A DNA stretch of 64,000 nucleotides from Asterella californica (Eukaryota > Streptophyta > Marchantiopsida > Marchantiales > Aytoniaceae). The position numbers and the translations under genes were made by a program. The notes under the pieces were generated by a model. That model worked only from the letters and a program-made list of their open reading frames with translations, searched no databases and was not told the DNA's origin. Below are positions 10,839 to 20,102 of this stretch, in pieces; position 1 is the stretch's first letter, and each line of letters starts with the position of its first letter. The stretch covers positions 25,328,001-25,392,000 of the forward strand of contig JAYKYS010000004.1 in NCBI GenBank assembly GCA_036924285.1, given 5' to 3'.

Positions 10839-12777
10839 CAGTGCAGGTCGAGGCGGAGTTCAGTAAGAGCTCGCAGATCTGAAATCGGAAATCGTCCGCT
10901 GGTATCTTCGGGCGTTGTTGTTCGTGGTTGATTGTTTGGAGCTGTGATCGAGGTGTGTGGGCGCCGGGCTACATTGCTGTCGCAGATCGATTTGCTGTTG
11001 TTGGGGTCGAGTGGAGATTTCTGTCATGCGGAAGCGCTGCAGAAATTTTGCGGAATGTTCTTGAAGTGTGTTGTTGGAGCCGGATTGCGCGTTTGGGCGT
11101 AGCAGCTGAAATACTTGGCAATGTCAGGCCGGAGTGGGCTCTTTGGAAGCGCATTGGAGAGACGGTTCTAGCGCACTAAGTTTCGTGGAGTTTGGTCGAG
11201 GATTGAAGAAGTTATGGCATGTCGAAGTTCGATGCCGTGTGACCCGAAAGTACCAAAAGGCTAGTTACGTCAGATTTTGGTGCAATTTGTTGTGGAAACT
11301 CGAGTTTAGGAGTTTTGTTGTGTGTGTGTGCATTCGTGAAGTGTGTCTTGTGCATTCGCGAATCTGTTGTGGTGGTTTTCGGGTTGGATTTGGAGGTTCT
11401 TGCTGTTTTACGTCAGATTTTGGTCACCCGTGTGCACCCGCAAGCTGTTTTCGCTGTTTTGGAGCTTCTTTTGGTGCAATCTTCTGCAATTCGAGTTGGA
11501 GCCGAGTCCCTTGGTGTGTGTTGTACCTGTTCTTCTCTACTTCAAGCGGAGCGGAGCGGAGAGTGAGCGGGAGTATCGAGGTGTGGAGTGCGTGTTAGGA
11601 GGTGTTTAGAGGCTTCGAGGAGCAGAGGTGCGTGAGTGCGGAGGCGTGAGAGCGGAGTGCGAGAGTGCGGAGGCGGAGCGGAGCTGAGCCTGAGCCTGAG
11701 CCTGAGCCCGCGCCCGCCGCAAGCCAGCTTGCTGGCGTGCTTGAGAGAGGTATCCAAGTTCTAGTGTGTGGGAAGGGTAAAACCAACTGGTCACCCATCC
11801 CAACACTATTTCTGGACCTGGACTCCTGACTTTTCAGTCTTAGCTTTGGCTTTACCACTAGACCAATAGCTCTTGGTGTCCTACAGGGATGCGTGCAAGT
11901 ACTTATGGACTTGTTTAAGGTAGTAGGAGACCTTCTCGCACGTTCCTAGAGGAGTGGTAGGGCGACCCCATAGTATTAGGGGCAAGCTATAGTTGTGGTA
12001 GTGTTTGTCTATACCGTAGAGACGCGTATGTAGGCAGTTGGTGGCAGTTGTCTTGGGTGAGCTAGTAGAGCTACCACGTGGATGTTTTTGGAGCTACTAG
12101 AGGTGTGGACATCTAGTAAGTGACCTCCAGTGTCAGTTACGACAGTTGGTGACCATATATTGTGCATGTGGTCACCGACGAGGAGACGTCAGTCCGGGTG
12201 GGGCTGGATTTCTCTTTATGTGAATGTTTGAGTGTGGAGGGTTATCGTTTGGACTTCTTGTGGTTGGAACCCCTCCATATTCTGCTTCCTGTTTGTGCGC
12301 CGCGTTTGCTTGTGTTGGCGCTTGATTTCCGGAGTGAGTTCACTCCAGTGTGCTGTCGGTAGTGAGGCTGGAGTTGCGGACCAGTCAGACTACCTTTGTC
12401 TCTCTCACGGTGCGGTTGGAGTGACGACCAACAGACCGTGAGAGGCTGCCTGTGGTGATGGCAGGTACAGGTTGCCCTTACCTTGACCGTCCTAGTAGGG
12501 GATAGGTGAGCTCAGTAGGAGCGGGGTTAGGCAAGTGGTGGTTACGGTGGTGACGGAGATTGCGACTTCCGGTTGGAGAGTGTGCTAGCGGGATTCTCTC
12601 ATCACGGAGTTCTCGGGAGGTTCTGGTGGGGACTTCTCCGACAGTGGGTATACACGGAGTGGGGTGAGGTACCGACTACCTACACCATTACCGTCGGTTG
12701 TTCCAGAGGACGAGTCAGACGCAGACAGCGCGTTTTCTGGTGGTGAGTCTAGTGTCACCACATCGTTGTTGTGGGAC
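10839..12777 (+). other. Long untranslated leader of the young DMT element
   Basis: About 1.9 kb between the primer site and the first in-frame ATG of the Gag ORF. It holds GC-rich, low-complexity purine stretches (11540-11720), four tandem CTGAGC units at 11684-11707, and a tRNA/5S-like segment on the minus strand (11757-11880). Several short ORFs here look like shadows. The old copy has a matching leader at 25250-27199, so the leader is a family property. Packaging or translation signals are likely but cannot be shown by eye. Confidence 0.7.
11757..11880 (-). repeat. tRNA/5S-like segment (SINE-like) in the DMT leader
   Basis: On the minus strand TGGTCTAGTGG (11855-11865) fits the Pol III A-box consensus TRGYNNARNNG. 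An imperfect B-box-like word, GTCCAGGTCC, follows about 40 bases on. GGGATGGGTGACC (11789-11801) then resembles the end of the 5S rRNA internal control region. The old copy keeps this segment at 26158-26270, plus orientation. It may be a SINE captured by the ancestral element. Whether it drives antisense Pol III transcription is unknown. Confidence 0.45.
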
Positions 12778-15700
12778 ATGGACGAGATCTATGGGGCCAC
12801 GAAGGGGCCTCGACGTTACTCGGGTACAGTTGGTACCATTGAGCTGGATGACTTCATCCAGGAGTTCGACAGTTGGTGCGATCTGCAGCAGATGCGGAAC
12901 CCACAGCTGTTTACACCCTTCATGGCGTGGAAGGGTTTGTTCCAACACTTGGAGGGACCGCCGATGGACGATTATCATGAGTTCAGGCGAGATTACAATG
13001 TTGAGATCGAGTTGTGGAGACAACATTGGTCTCCCAACTACGTTTCTATCACTACTGGCGCAGTTTCGGGAGGCGTAGCACCTGCGAGTTCGGGTGCCAG
13101 TAGCAGTGGTGCAGCCACAGGTGGCGGAGTACCTACTACCGGTGCATCCACAAGTAGTGGAGCAGGTGGTAGTGTGAGCGAGATACCACCAGGGTTTAAC
13201 CCTGTGGTTCAGTTCTTCCAATGTTTGAGGAAGAACTATCAGGGTGTGCGGACCGACAAGTTGAGGAGTCTGCAGGAGTTCCAGCGGAAGACTGGAGAGA
13301 GCCTACGCGAGGCATTTACTCGCATGAGGCGGTTGATCAGCGTTACCCAAGGGGTGACGGAAGCACAGGCAGTCCAGTTCTGGTATGGGATACTAGACCG
13401 AGAGCTGCGTAGGAGAGTTAGAGATGCTACTCTTCTTAGAGATACCGCTCCGACGTTGGCGGTTGTCTTTAGTCTGGCTGAGCGGATTGAGCTCAACATG
13501 GTGGAGGAGAGGGTGGTGGTTGCTGGGTTCAGCAAGGAGACACCACATGGAGCGACCACCTCTTCTCGAGGATCACAGGCTACGCAACAGCGTGGTGGTG
13601 GTGGTAAGGATCGTGCAGAGCAGTCACGATCGCAGGGAGGTGTAGGAGGATCTGGTGGGCAGAAGCCCATGCCGTCCTTCTCTAGTCAGCAGCAAGCGGG
13701 TCCTTGCTGGACGTGTGATGGTCCTCATCAGCAGAGGGACTGTCCACAGAGGAGAGGTTATGAGACGTCAGGGACATCAGGGACGTCTCCAGCAGTACCT
13801 AGGCAATGTGAGCATTGCGGACGACCTGGTCACAGTAGTGACCGTTGTTTTGATCTCCATCCCGAGTTGCGGCAAGGGAAGGCTGATCGTGGACGAGGCG
13901 GAGGAGCTCAGGGAGGCCGTGGTGGTCGAGCTGGAGGTAGAGGTCCAGCACCTGGGAGAGGACCGGTCGGTCCACCGCCTGCTACGACGTCAGAAGCAGG
14001 TATGGCTGCTCGGATTGAGCAGTTGGAACAGAGGATAGCTAGTATGGCTATGGCTCAGCGGAGATCAGGTGGAACAGAGGCTTCCACGTCTTATGGAGGA
14101 GAAGGAGGCGACTTCGACTTCATGGCTGGTGTGGCGCAGATTGAGGCATCTGCGGCAGTGACTAGAGGTGCAGTACGTGCCTCTGAGCCACGAGGTGCGT
14201 CAGTGGAGTTGGATCCACAACGCGGGGAGGCTGGTAGACAAGCCAGGCTTCCTCAGTCGTTCACGCTATCGGAGGCGTTGAGGACCACATCTATGGTTCC
14301 TAAACGACCTACCGATGGTGCAGTAGAGTTGGAGGCATCGACATCCAGGAGTGGGTGTGATGTGAGTCCACCTTCGACGTCTGTGGATGCGACGTCGAAC
14401 CCGATGTTGGGGGCGGCTACAGCAGTTTTGCGAGCCCCACTATTCTCAGCCACGGATATGAGGGCATTGGGAGTCAACTTGGCTCCAGTGTTCCAGTTGG
14501 CGGCCACGCTCAGTGAGAGCGAGGATGTAGTTACCTCTAGTGCTGAGGTAGTTCAGCGAGAGGCGGTAGACGTGTCCATGGAGTCGAGGATCAGGACAGC
14601 TACCAGTGGTACTTGGCAAGCGACGGCTGCTAGATTAGATGAGTTACCAGCTAGGCCGGCGATTGACCGTGCTAGTTTGGCACCAGGTATGGTGTTGCTG
14701 GACAACAGAAGTGGTATCTTCTGTTTGGTGGCACCTTCTGGGAAAGTGTATCGACCCCAGAAGGTCTTGTTAGACTCTGGAGCCCAACCGTTGATGTTGG
14801 GAAAGGCGGCGTGTATTGGTTTGGGTCTGAAGAAGTCCGAGATAGAGAGATGTCCATTCCAGTTGCAGACATCTCTAGGGGGATCAGGAGGTACGGCTCT
14901 ACACATGACACGGGAGATGTTGACGGTGAGAGTTCGACCAGATCACCCTACGGATGGCTCTATGGTGAAGGCCAAGGCCATTGTTACAGCCGCAGAGTCT
15001 TATGATGTATTGGTGGGAGGTGCTGTGTTGTACCCTATGGGGTTCGTGATTGACTATTGGGCAGAGACAGCATCTTACAGACCAGGTTGGCAGTCCGATG
15101 AGGGACGAGTGAGCCGCTTACCAGTGCGGTTCAGTGCTAGAGTTGGGACGACGGAGCCTACACCAGGGACGATGGCATCTGTTGCAGGGTTCAGTTCGGT
15201 CATCACTTGGCCGGACGAGTTGTTGGAGGGCAATGCCCATGCGGAGGATACTCCGATCTATGAGGAGGTGGAGGACATGCCTAGCATGTCTACGTTAGTA
15301 CCATCTGCCTTGGATGTTCCACTCTGGAGTTCGAGTGGAGAGTTGCAGCAGTATGCTGATCAGTTGGTGCAGCAGGCTTGGAGTGAAGCTTTTGTACCAC
15401 CAGTAGAGGAACAAAGGGTTGTTCCTGCTACTGGCCCTGTGACCTTATCACCGTTGGATACGACTCCCATTGTGTGGCAGTATCCAGAGGAAGGTTTATG
15501 TGTGCTGGAGCTGTTTGGAGGGATCAGCACAGGTTTGGCTGCGGTATTGCAAGCAGGTATACAAGTACAGCGATACTTGTATGTGGAGAGAGATGAGATT
15601 GCGAGACGCATCTCATTGCGACATGTGGCACGTTTGGTGCAGAGATATCCTGAGTTGTTGCCCATATCAGCTGTTAGAGGATACCAGCAAGCATTACCGT

Positions 15701-16695
15701 CAGATATTTCGCTGCTGGGGGCGCAGGATCTCACGTTTGTGGGCACCATTCACTTGGTGATAGCCGGATGGCCATGTCAAGGTCACACGCGTGCAGGGAG
15801 AGGTCAGGGTTTACATGACCCGCGATCTAGGATGTTCTGGGAGATGTTACGGATCTTACGACATCTCCAGATGCATCAGGTGGATTCTCCAGCGTACATC
15901 TTGGAGAATGTTCCTTTGTTGGGTGATGCTCGTACACAGATGATGGCGAGTGTGCACCAAGTGCGGTCTTGGGTTGGACCAGCAGTGTTGTTGGATGCAG
16001 CGAGAGTGGGATCTCGTGCACATCGTCCACGGTTGTGGTGGACGAACTTGTTACCGAGAGAGGTGCTTAAGCGCGCACACGATGGAGTGAGACGACCAGC
16101 GCACCTCACGGTTGATAGCATCTTGGATGCAGGACGACGATCTCAAGTAGTGAGAGTCGTCGATAGGTCACCCATGGCAGTGGTGAACCTAGTGGGACGG
16201 CCCATGATAGCATTACCCACATTGGTAAGCTTTCCAGCGTCACATGCTTACAGAGATGGAGGACCTGGGCTTGTGTGGGATGCTCAATTACGGCAGTTGG
16301 TGGAGCCCAATGCCGATGAGAGAGAGCGAGCGATGGGTTTCACTACGGGTACGACGGCAGTAGCTTCGGTGTCGGAGGCTTCACGTCGTCAAGTATTGGG
16401 TCAAGCAATGGACTTGAATTGCTTGACATGGATTGTTAGCCTTGGATTGGCTGAGCAGCGTCGGATGCGATCGACGGGTGTTACTGCTCGAGCACTCTTG
16501 AGCTCTTTGCCTACCGGGTCGGTGGAGGCAAAGGCTGGGGGCGAGGCACGTGGAGTTCGTCATCCTTGGACATCATGGGATGTCATAGGAGAGAGTGTGG
16601 AGTTTGCAGCTAGAACTGCAGAAGTTTTACACACAGTAGCGGTGGAGGTTGTTGGTGGTGAGCAGAAGGAAACTGCTCCAGAGGCTGCAAGATAG
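12778..16695 (+). CDS. Gag - zinc knuckles - aspartic protease - DNMT3-type C5 methyltransferase polyprotein
   Basis: The frame is open from 12589, but the first ATG is at 12778 (MDEIYGATKG), also kept in the old copy, so I choose it. An earlier in-frame GTG at 12664 gives 1343 codons, used for numbering here. Gag spans about 50-280. Two CCHC knuckles follow (CWTCDGPHQQRDC at 348, CEHCGRPGHSSDRC at 382). A Gly/Arg-rich stretch precedes the protease, whose active site is LLDSGAQ (Asp 704). The methyltransferase fills 945-1300: cofactor motif LELFGGISTGLAAVL at about 947, catalytic AGWPCQG with Cys 1038, LENVP at 1081, RAHRPRLWWTNL, and a final RQVLGQAMDLNCL. The ISTGL and HRPRLWW forms and the closing motif resemble DNMT3 enzymes. 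All key residues are present, so it could methylate cytosine in DNA, perhaps the element's own cDNA. It ends in TAG, followed in frame by pol. Confidence 0.9.
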   Translation: MDEIYGATKGPRRYSGTVGTIELDDFIQEFDSWCDLQQMRNPQLFTPFMAWKGLFQHLEGPPMDDYHEFRRDYNVEIELWRQHWSPNYVSITTGAVSGGVAPASSGASSSGAATGGGVPTTGASTSSGAGGSVSEIPPGFNPVVQFFQCLRKNYQGVRTDKLRSLQEFQRKTGESLREAFTRMRRLISVTQGVTEAQAVQFWYGILDRELRRRVRDATLLRDTAPTLAVVFSLAERIELNMVEERVVVAGFSKETPHGATTSSRGSQATQQRGGGGKDRAEQSRSQGGVGGSGGQKPMPSFSSQQQAGPCWTCDGPHQQRDCPQRRGYETSGTSGTSPAVPRQCEHCGRPGHSSDRCFDLHPELRQGKADRGRGGGAQGGRGGRAGGRGPAPGRGPVGPPPATTSEAGMAARIEQLEQRIASMAMAQRRSGGTEASTSYGGEGGDFDFMAGVAQIEASAAVTRGAVRASEPRGASVELDPQRGEAGRQARLPQSFTLSEALRTTSMVPKRPTDGAVELEASTSRSGCDVSPPSTSVDATSNPMLGAATAVLRAPLFSATDMRALGVNLAPVFQLAATLSESEDVVTSSAEVVQREAVDVSMESRIRTATSGTWQATAARLDELPARPAIDRASLAPGMVLLDNRSGIFCLVAPSGKVYRPQKVLLDSGAQPLMLGKAACIGLGLKKSEIERCPFQLQTSLGGSGGTALHMTREMLTVRVRPDHPTDGSMVKAKAIVTAAESYDVLVGGAVLYPMGFVIDYWAETASYRPGWQSDEGRVSRLPVRFSARVGTTEPTPGTMASVAGFSSVITWPDELLEGNAHAEDTPIYEEVEDMPSMSTLVPSALDVPLWSSSGELQQYADQLVQQAWSEAFVPPVEEQRVVPATGPVTLSPLDTTPIVWQYPEEGLCVLELFGGISTGLAAVLQAGIQVQRYLYVERDEIARRISLRHVARLVQRYPELLPISAVRGYQQALPSDISLLGAQDLTFVGTIHLVIAGWPCQGHTRAGRGQGLHDPRSRMFWEMLRILRHLQMHQVDSPAYILENVPLLGDARTQMMASVHQVRSWVGPAVLLDAARVGSRAHRPRLWWTNLLPREVLKRAHDGVRRPAHLTVDSILDAGRRSQVVRVVDRSPMAVVNLVGRPMIALPTLVSFPASHAYRDGGPGLVWDAQLRQLVEPNADERERAMGFTTGTTAVASVSEASRRQVLGQAMDLNCLTWIVSLGLAEQRRMRSTGVTARALLSSLPTGSVEAKAGGEARGVRHPWTSWDVIGESVEFAARTAEVLHTVAVEVVGGEQKETAPEAAR

Positions 16696-16701
16696 CAGTC
16701 A
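16693..16701 (+). promoter_or_regulatory. Leaky-stop context UAG CAG UCA between the two ORFs
   Basis: The Gag-methyltransferase and pol ORFs are in the same frame. Only TAG at 16693-16695 separates them, then ten sense codons lead to ATG 16726. The six bases after the stop, CAGTCA, fit the CARYYA context of TMV-type readthrough. The old copy has the same nine bases at 9610-9618. Readthrough would give a Gag-methyltransferase-Pol fusion. Internal initiation at 16726 is the alternative. Confidence 0.7.
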
Positions 16702-16725
16702 ACGACTTCGTCTTCTACCTCTAGC

Positions 16726-19700
16726 ATGGTGACAGAGGATACTTGGGAGCCGGAGATCGGACCCAAGCTTATAGGAGAGGAGAGACGAAGAGTCCAAAGA
16801 TTCCTGAAGAGCTACAGGAATTGTTTTGCCTTCAGTATGAAGGATTTGGGTACCTTGAAGGGACCTGGTATACGGATCGACTTGGCTAATGACACGCCAA
16901 TCTTTCGACGTCCTTACAGGTACAGTGACATGGAGAGAGCCTTGATCCAGAGTCGGACTCAAGATTTGTTGGAGGCTGGGTTGGTGGAGATGTCGCATGG
17001 AGAGTATGCATCTGCCACAGTTATGCCAGCCAAGAAGGATATGTATGGCAACTACACGGATAGGCGGATGTGTGGAGACTACCGTCTTATCAATCGGCAG
17101 ACGAAGTCCGATAAGTATGCCATGCCGACACCTGAGGAGATCTTTGATGCAGTGGGGCATGTGAAGGTCTTCAGTACTTTGGATCTTCGAGCAGGGTATC
17201 ATCAGTTGCCAGTGAGAGAAGAAGATAAGTCCAAGACAGCATTTTGGGGAATTGACTCTCACGGCAAGGATTGTTTGTATCAGTGGCGGTTCTTACCATT
17301 TGGGTTGAAGAACGCCCCTGCTGAGTTCCAAAGGGTGATGGACAGAATCCTAGCAGGATTGGATTTTGTCAGATGTTATATTGACGACATCTTAGTCTAT
17401 AGTGCTACAGTGGAGGAGCACGAGAGACACTTACGAGATGTGTTTGAGCGGTTGAGAGCTCATGGGTTGAAGTTACACCCTGGGAAGTGTAAGTTCTTCC
17501 AGGAGTTGGTAGAGTATCTGGGCCACACCATCTATCCAGGTGGATTGGGTGTTCAACAGACGAAGGTTGAGGCTATTGCACGTATTCCACGCCCCACAGA
17601 TGTGAGTCGAGTTCGAGCATTTGTTGGTTTGGCGAACTTCTATCGTCGATACGTGAAAGGGTTTAGTGCAATTGCGAAGCCGTTGACCAAGCTGATGAAG
17701 GTGGACCAGGAGTGGCAGTGGGGAGATGAGCAGGAGCGAGCTTTTGTAGAGCTCAAGGATAAGTTGACATCTGCTCCCATCTTGAGGAGACCCGTTAGAG
17801 GGCGTCCTTTCCAACTGCACACCGATTGGAGTATGTTGGGACTTGGAGCAGTGCTGACTCAGCATGATGATGAGAAAAAGGAGTTCGTGGTGGCGTATGC
17901 CAGTCGCTCCAACAATTCAGCGGAGGCGAGGTATAGTTCGTATGAGGGAGAGTGTTTGGCGGCAGTGTGGGCTGTTGCACACTTTCGATGTTATCTGTTT
18001 GGGAACCCCTTTACTCTCATCACTGATCACCAGCCGCTCAAGTGGTTGATGGAGTCCGATAAGCTTACAGGGAAGCTTGCACGATGGGCTCTGATCTTAC
18101 AGGAGTATGACTTCCAGGTAGTACATAGACCTGGAGTTGCAAACCTAGATGCCGATGGGTTGAGTCGCAACCCGTGCACGAGTCAGCAGGATCAGACTGG
18201 GGCTCGATGGCATGACGAGGTTGATGAGAAGATAGTGCCAGGGTGGCATGCATCTGCCTTTCTTTGTGTGTTGGCCATGAACTCTAGTATGGAGGGCCAA
18301 GTCGTATCTTTCTCTGGTCAGAGAGTAGATGATGAGTCTCCAGATCCTGAAGGTGGAGATGGTGTTTCAGACCAGCGAGATATCCATGATGATGTGACCG
18401 TGATGGAGTATCTACGTACTGGTGTGGTAGTAAGCACAGTAAGTGCCAAGGAGCGAGATCGTGTCCTTCAACGAGCGAAGAGATTTCGACGAGAAGGACG
18501 ACATGTACTTCGAGTGTGGGGTGATGGGAGGGTACGGATAGTGCCACATCCATCCCAGAGGGCACAGTTAGTACGACATGCCCATGAGGAGTTGGGACAT
18601 TTTGGAGTGAAGCGTACGCATAGCTTACTCCAAGGACAGTATTGGTGGCGTGGTATGCACATCGATGTGCAACAGTTTGTCGCACGATGTGTGGTTTGTG
18701 ATCGAGTACGAGCATCGTTTAATGCTCCTACTCCACAGTTACACCCCTTACCGATTATGGGGTTGGGTTACCGTTGGAGTTTGGATTTTGCGGGACCCTT
18801 ACCGTTGACCGTACGTCATCACCGGTATGTGTTGGTGATGGTGGAGCACTTCTCCAAGTGGATTGAGTTGGTGGCATTACCAGACAAGGCGAGTGAAGGG
18901 ACAGCGTATGCGTTCTTAGATCGAGTGCTGAGTCGTTCTGGAGCACCAGCTGAAGTGCTGACAGACCAAGGTACAGAGTTCCTTGGTGAGTTTCAGGCCT
19001 TGTGTGATCAGGCGCTGATTGATCATCGGACTACATCTCGAGATCATCCTGAGGCGGATGGTTTGGCGGAGAGGGTAGTTCAGACGGTGAAGAGAGGATT
19101 GCGCAAGTATGGCTTGCAGAAGGGCCACTTGGGAGACTGGGATGTGCAGTTACCATGGTTGGCTATGGGCTACCGTTTTAGCCGACAAGCGTCTTTGGCT
19201 TCCTTCTCACCGTATTTCTTATTGTATGGCCGAGATCCAGATCTACCTTCGGCCATTCGTCGTGATTCTGCTGAGGTGCTGAACCTTGATGACCCGGATA
19301 TGTGGGTGAGAGCATGTTCTCAACGAGCAGAGACATTTCGGAGAGTTATGCCTATGGCTTTTGAGAACCTAGCGATTGCTCAGCATAGAGACACGTTGCG
19401 ATATGCGACTATCCGAGGAGGAGGTTATCGGCCATCGATTCGCAGGTTTCATCCTGGCGATTATATCTATCTACAGCAGACTGCACCGACGACGTTGGAC
19501 GTGACCGCAGGGCGCACTATTTTACGAGTGCGAGAGGTGTTACCTTCTGGAGTACTCATGTTAGAGGGCCGTGATGGTGTTGTGTGGAAGGACCATGTGC
19601 GTAATTGCGCGCCATGTCATCTTCCCAACATTGATGGTACCGTTGACCCAAGCTTAGCAGTTGTACGCGCGAGCTTGAGGTGTATGTTGTGTGGGTCTGC

Positions 19701-19821
19701 TGGTGGAGCAGCCCGTATGTTGGTGTGTGATGGTTGTTCGAGAGGTTGGCATATGTCATGTTTGACTCCACCTCTCAGTGTCGTTCCTACTGGACGGTGG
19801 GTTTGTCCTCGATGTATATAG
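16726..19821 (+). CDS. Pol polyprotein: RT - RNase H - integrase - PHD finger
   Basis: 1031 codons from ATG 16726, or longer if made by readthrough from ORF1. RT occupies about 80-290, with LDLRAGYHQLPV, FGLKNAPAEFQ and the YIDD active site (218-221). RNase H follows at about 360-460 with HTDWS and TDHQPLKW. The integrase has its HHCC zinc finger near 615-665 (GHFGVKRTHSLL, CVVCDRV). Its DDE triad is Asp 687 (LDFAGP), Asp 747 (TDQGTEF) and Glu 782 (LAER). The C-terminus (about 985-1031) is a C4HC3 PHD finger: CMLC, CDGC, WHMSC, CPRC. Gypsy chromoviruses carry a chromodomain in this place, so a histone-reading role in target choice is likely but inferred. All catalytic residues are intact. The old copy keeps the same order. 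Confidence 0.93.
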   Translation: MVTEDTWEPEIGPKLIGEERRRVQRFLKSYRNCFAFSMKDLGTLKGPGIRIDLANDTPIFRRPYRYSDMERALIQSRTQDLLEAGLVEMSHGEYASATVMPAKKDMYGNYTDRRMCGDYRLINRQTKSDKYAMPTPEEIFDAVGHVKVFSTLDLRAGYHQLPVREEDKSKTAFWGIDSHGKDCLYQWRFLPFGLKNAPAEFQRVMDRILAGLDFVRCYIDDILVYSATVEEHERHLRDVFERLRAHGLKLHPGKCKFFQELVEYLGHTIYPGGLGVQQTKVEAIARIPRPTDVSRVRAFVGLANFYRRYVKGFSAIAKPLTKLMKVDQEWQWGDEQERAFVELKDKLTSAPILRRPVRGRPFQLHTDWSMLGLGAVLTQHDDEKKEFVVAYASRSNNSAEARYSSYEGECLAAVWAVAHFRCYLFGNPFTLITDHQPLKWLMESDKLTGKLARWALILQEYDFQVVHRPGVANLDADGLSRNPCTSQQDQTGARWHDEVDEKIVPGWHASAFLCVLAMNSSMEGQVVSFSGQRVDDESPDPEGGDGVSDQRDIHDDVTVMEYLRTGVVVSTVSAKERDRVLQRAKRFRREGRHVLRVWGDGRVRIVPHPSQRAQLVRHAHEELGHFGVKRTHSLLQGQYWWRGMHIDVQQFVARCVVCDRVRASFNAPTPQLHPLPIMGLGYRWSLDFAGPLPLTVRHHRYVLVMVEHFSKWIELVALPDKASEGTAYAFLDRVLSRSGAPAEVLTDQGTEFLGEFQALCDQALIDHRTTSRDHPEADGLAERVVQTVKRGLRKYGLQKGHLGDWDVQLPWLAMGYRFSRQASLASFSPYFLLYGRDPDLPSAIRRDSAEVLNLDDPDMWVRACSQRAETFRRVMPMAFENLAIAQHRDTLRYATIRGGGYRPSIRRFHPGDYIYLQQTAPTTLDVTAGRTILRVREVLPSGVLMLEGRDGVVWKDHVRNCAPCHLPNIDGTVDPSLAVVRASLRCMLCGSAGGAARMLVCDGCSRGWHMSCLTPPLSVVPTGRWVCPRCI

Positions 19822-19993
19822 CGGAGATAGTCGATTAGATCTTTGCGTGATATGGATTGCAGACAGGCGACTAACGATGGGGCGATGTAGCACCCGGCCT
19901 CCTGATCCTTGCACCCATGAAGGTGTGTATCACGTAGTTGAGATATGGAGCTATCTGGAGTTAGAGGGACCTAACCGCCAGTTAGGGGGGCGA
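19822..19993 (+). other. 3' untranslated region with polypurine-like tract of the young DMT element
   Basis: No gene. GTTAGGGGGG at 19981-19990 lies three bases before B1. The old copy has a purine-rich word in the same place (sense GTTAAGGAGACG near 6515-6526). The position suits a plus-strand primer tract, which would put the start of the reverse-transcription LTR at B1 rather than at A2. Confidence 0.55.
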
Positions 19994-20100
19994 TTGTGGT
20001 ACACTTGTGTATGTGTATGACATCGTCCATGTGTTATGTGTATGTGTGGTGTACCTCTGACAGCGATGTATGTTGTGTAGCGATGTGTATGCGCACGACA
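19994..20100 (+). repeat. Terminal repeat B1 (young DMT)
   Basis: 107 bp, identical to B2 at 20397-20503 by eye, ending GCGCACGACA. It is followed by gc and then A2. Bases before 19993 differ from those before B2, which fixes the edge. Confidence 0.9.
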
Positions 20101-20102
20101 GC

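Noticed and set aside
11134..11609. Overlapping plus-strand ORFs of 80-150 codons in the DMT leader
   Set aside because: Cys/Phe/Val-rich translations from G/T-rich sequence, several frames open at once, no motif, and not preserved in the old copy.
11855..11865. A true tRNA gene in the DMT leader
   Set aside because: Only box-like words. No acceptor or T-arm folding could be made, and the B-box is imperfect.
12715..13221. 168-codon minus-strand ORF opposite Gag, rich in Cys, Thr and Arg
   Set aside because: Antisense of low-complexity Gly/Ser codons. The Cys-rich look is compositional.
16699..17262. 187-codon minus-strand ORF opposite the young RT
   Set aside because: Shadow of the RT gene. 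The same antisense words appear in the decayed old RT because both copies share the sequence.
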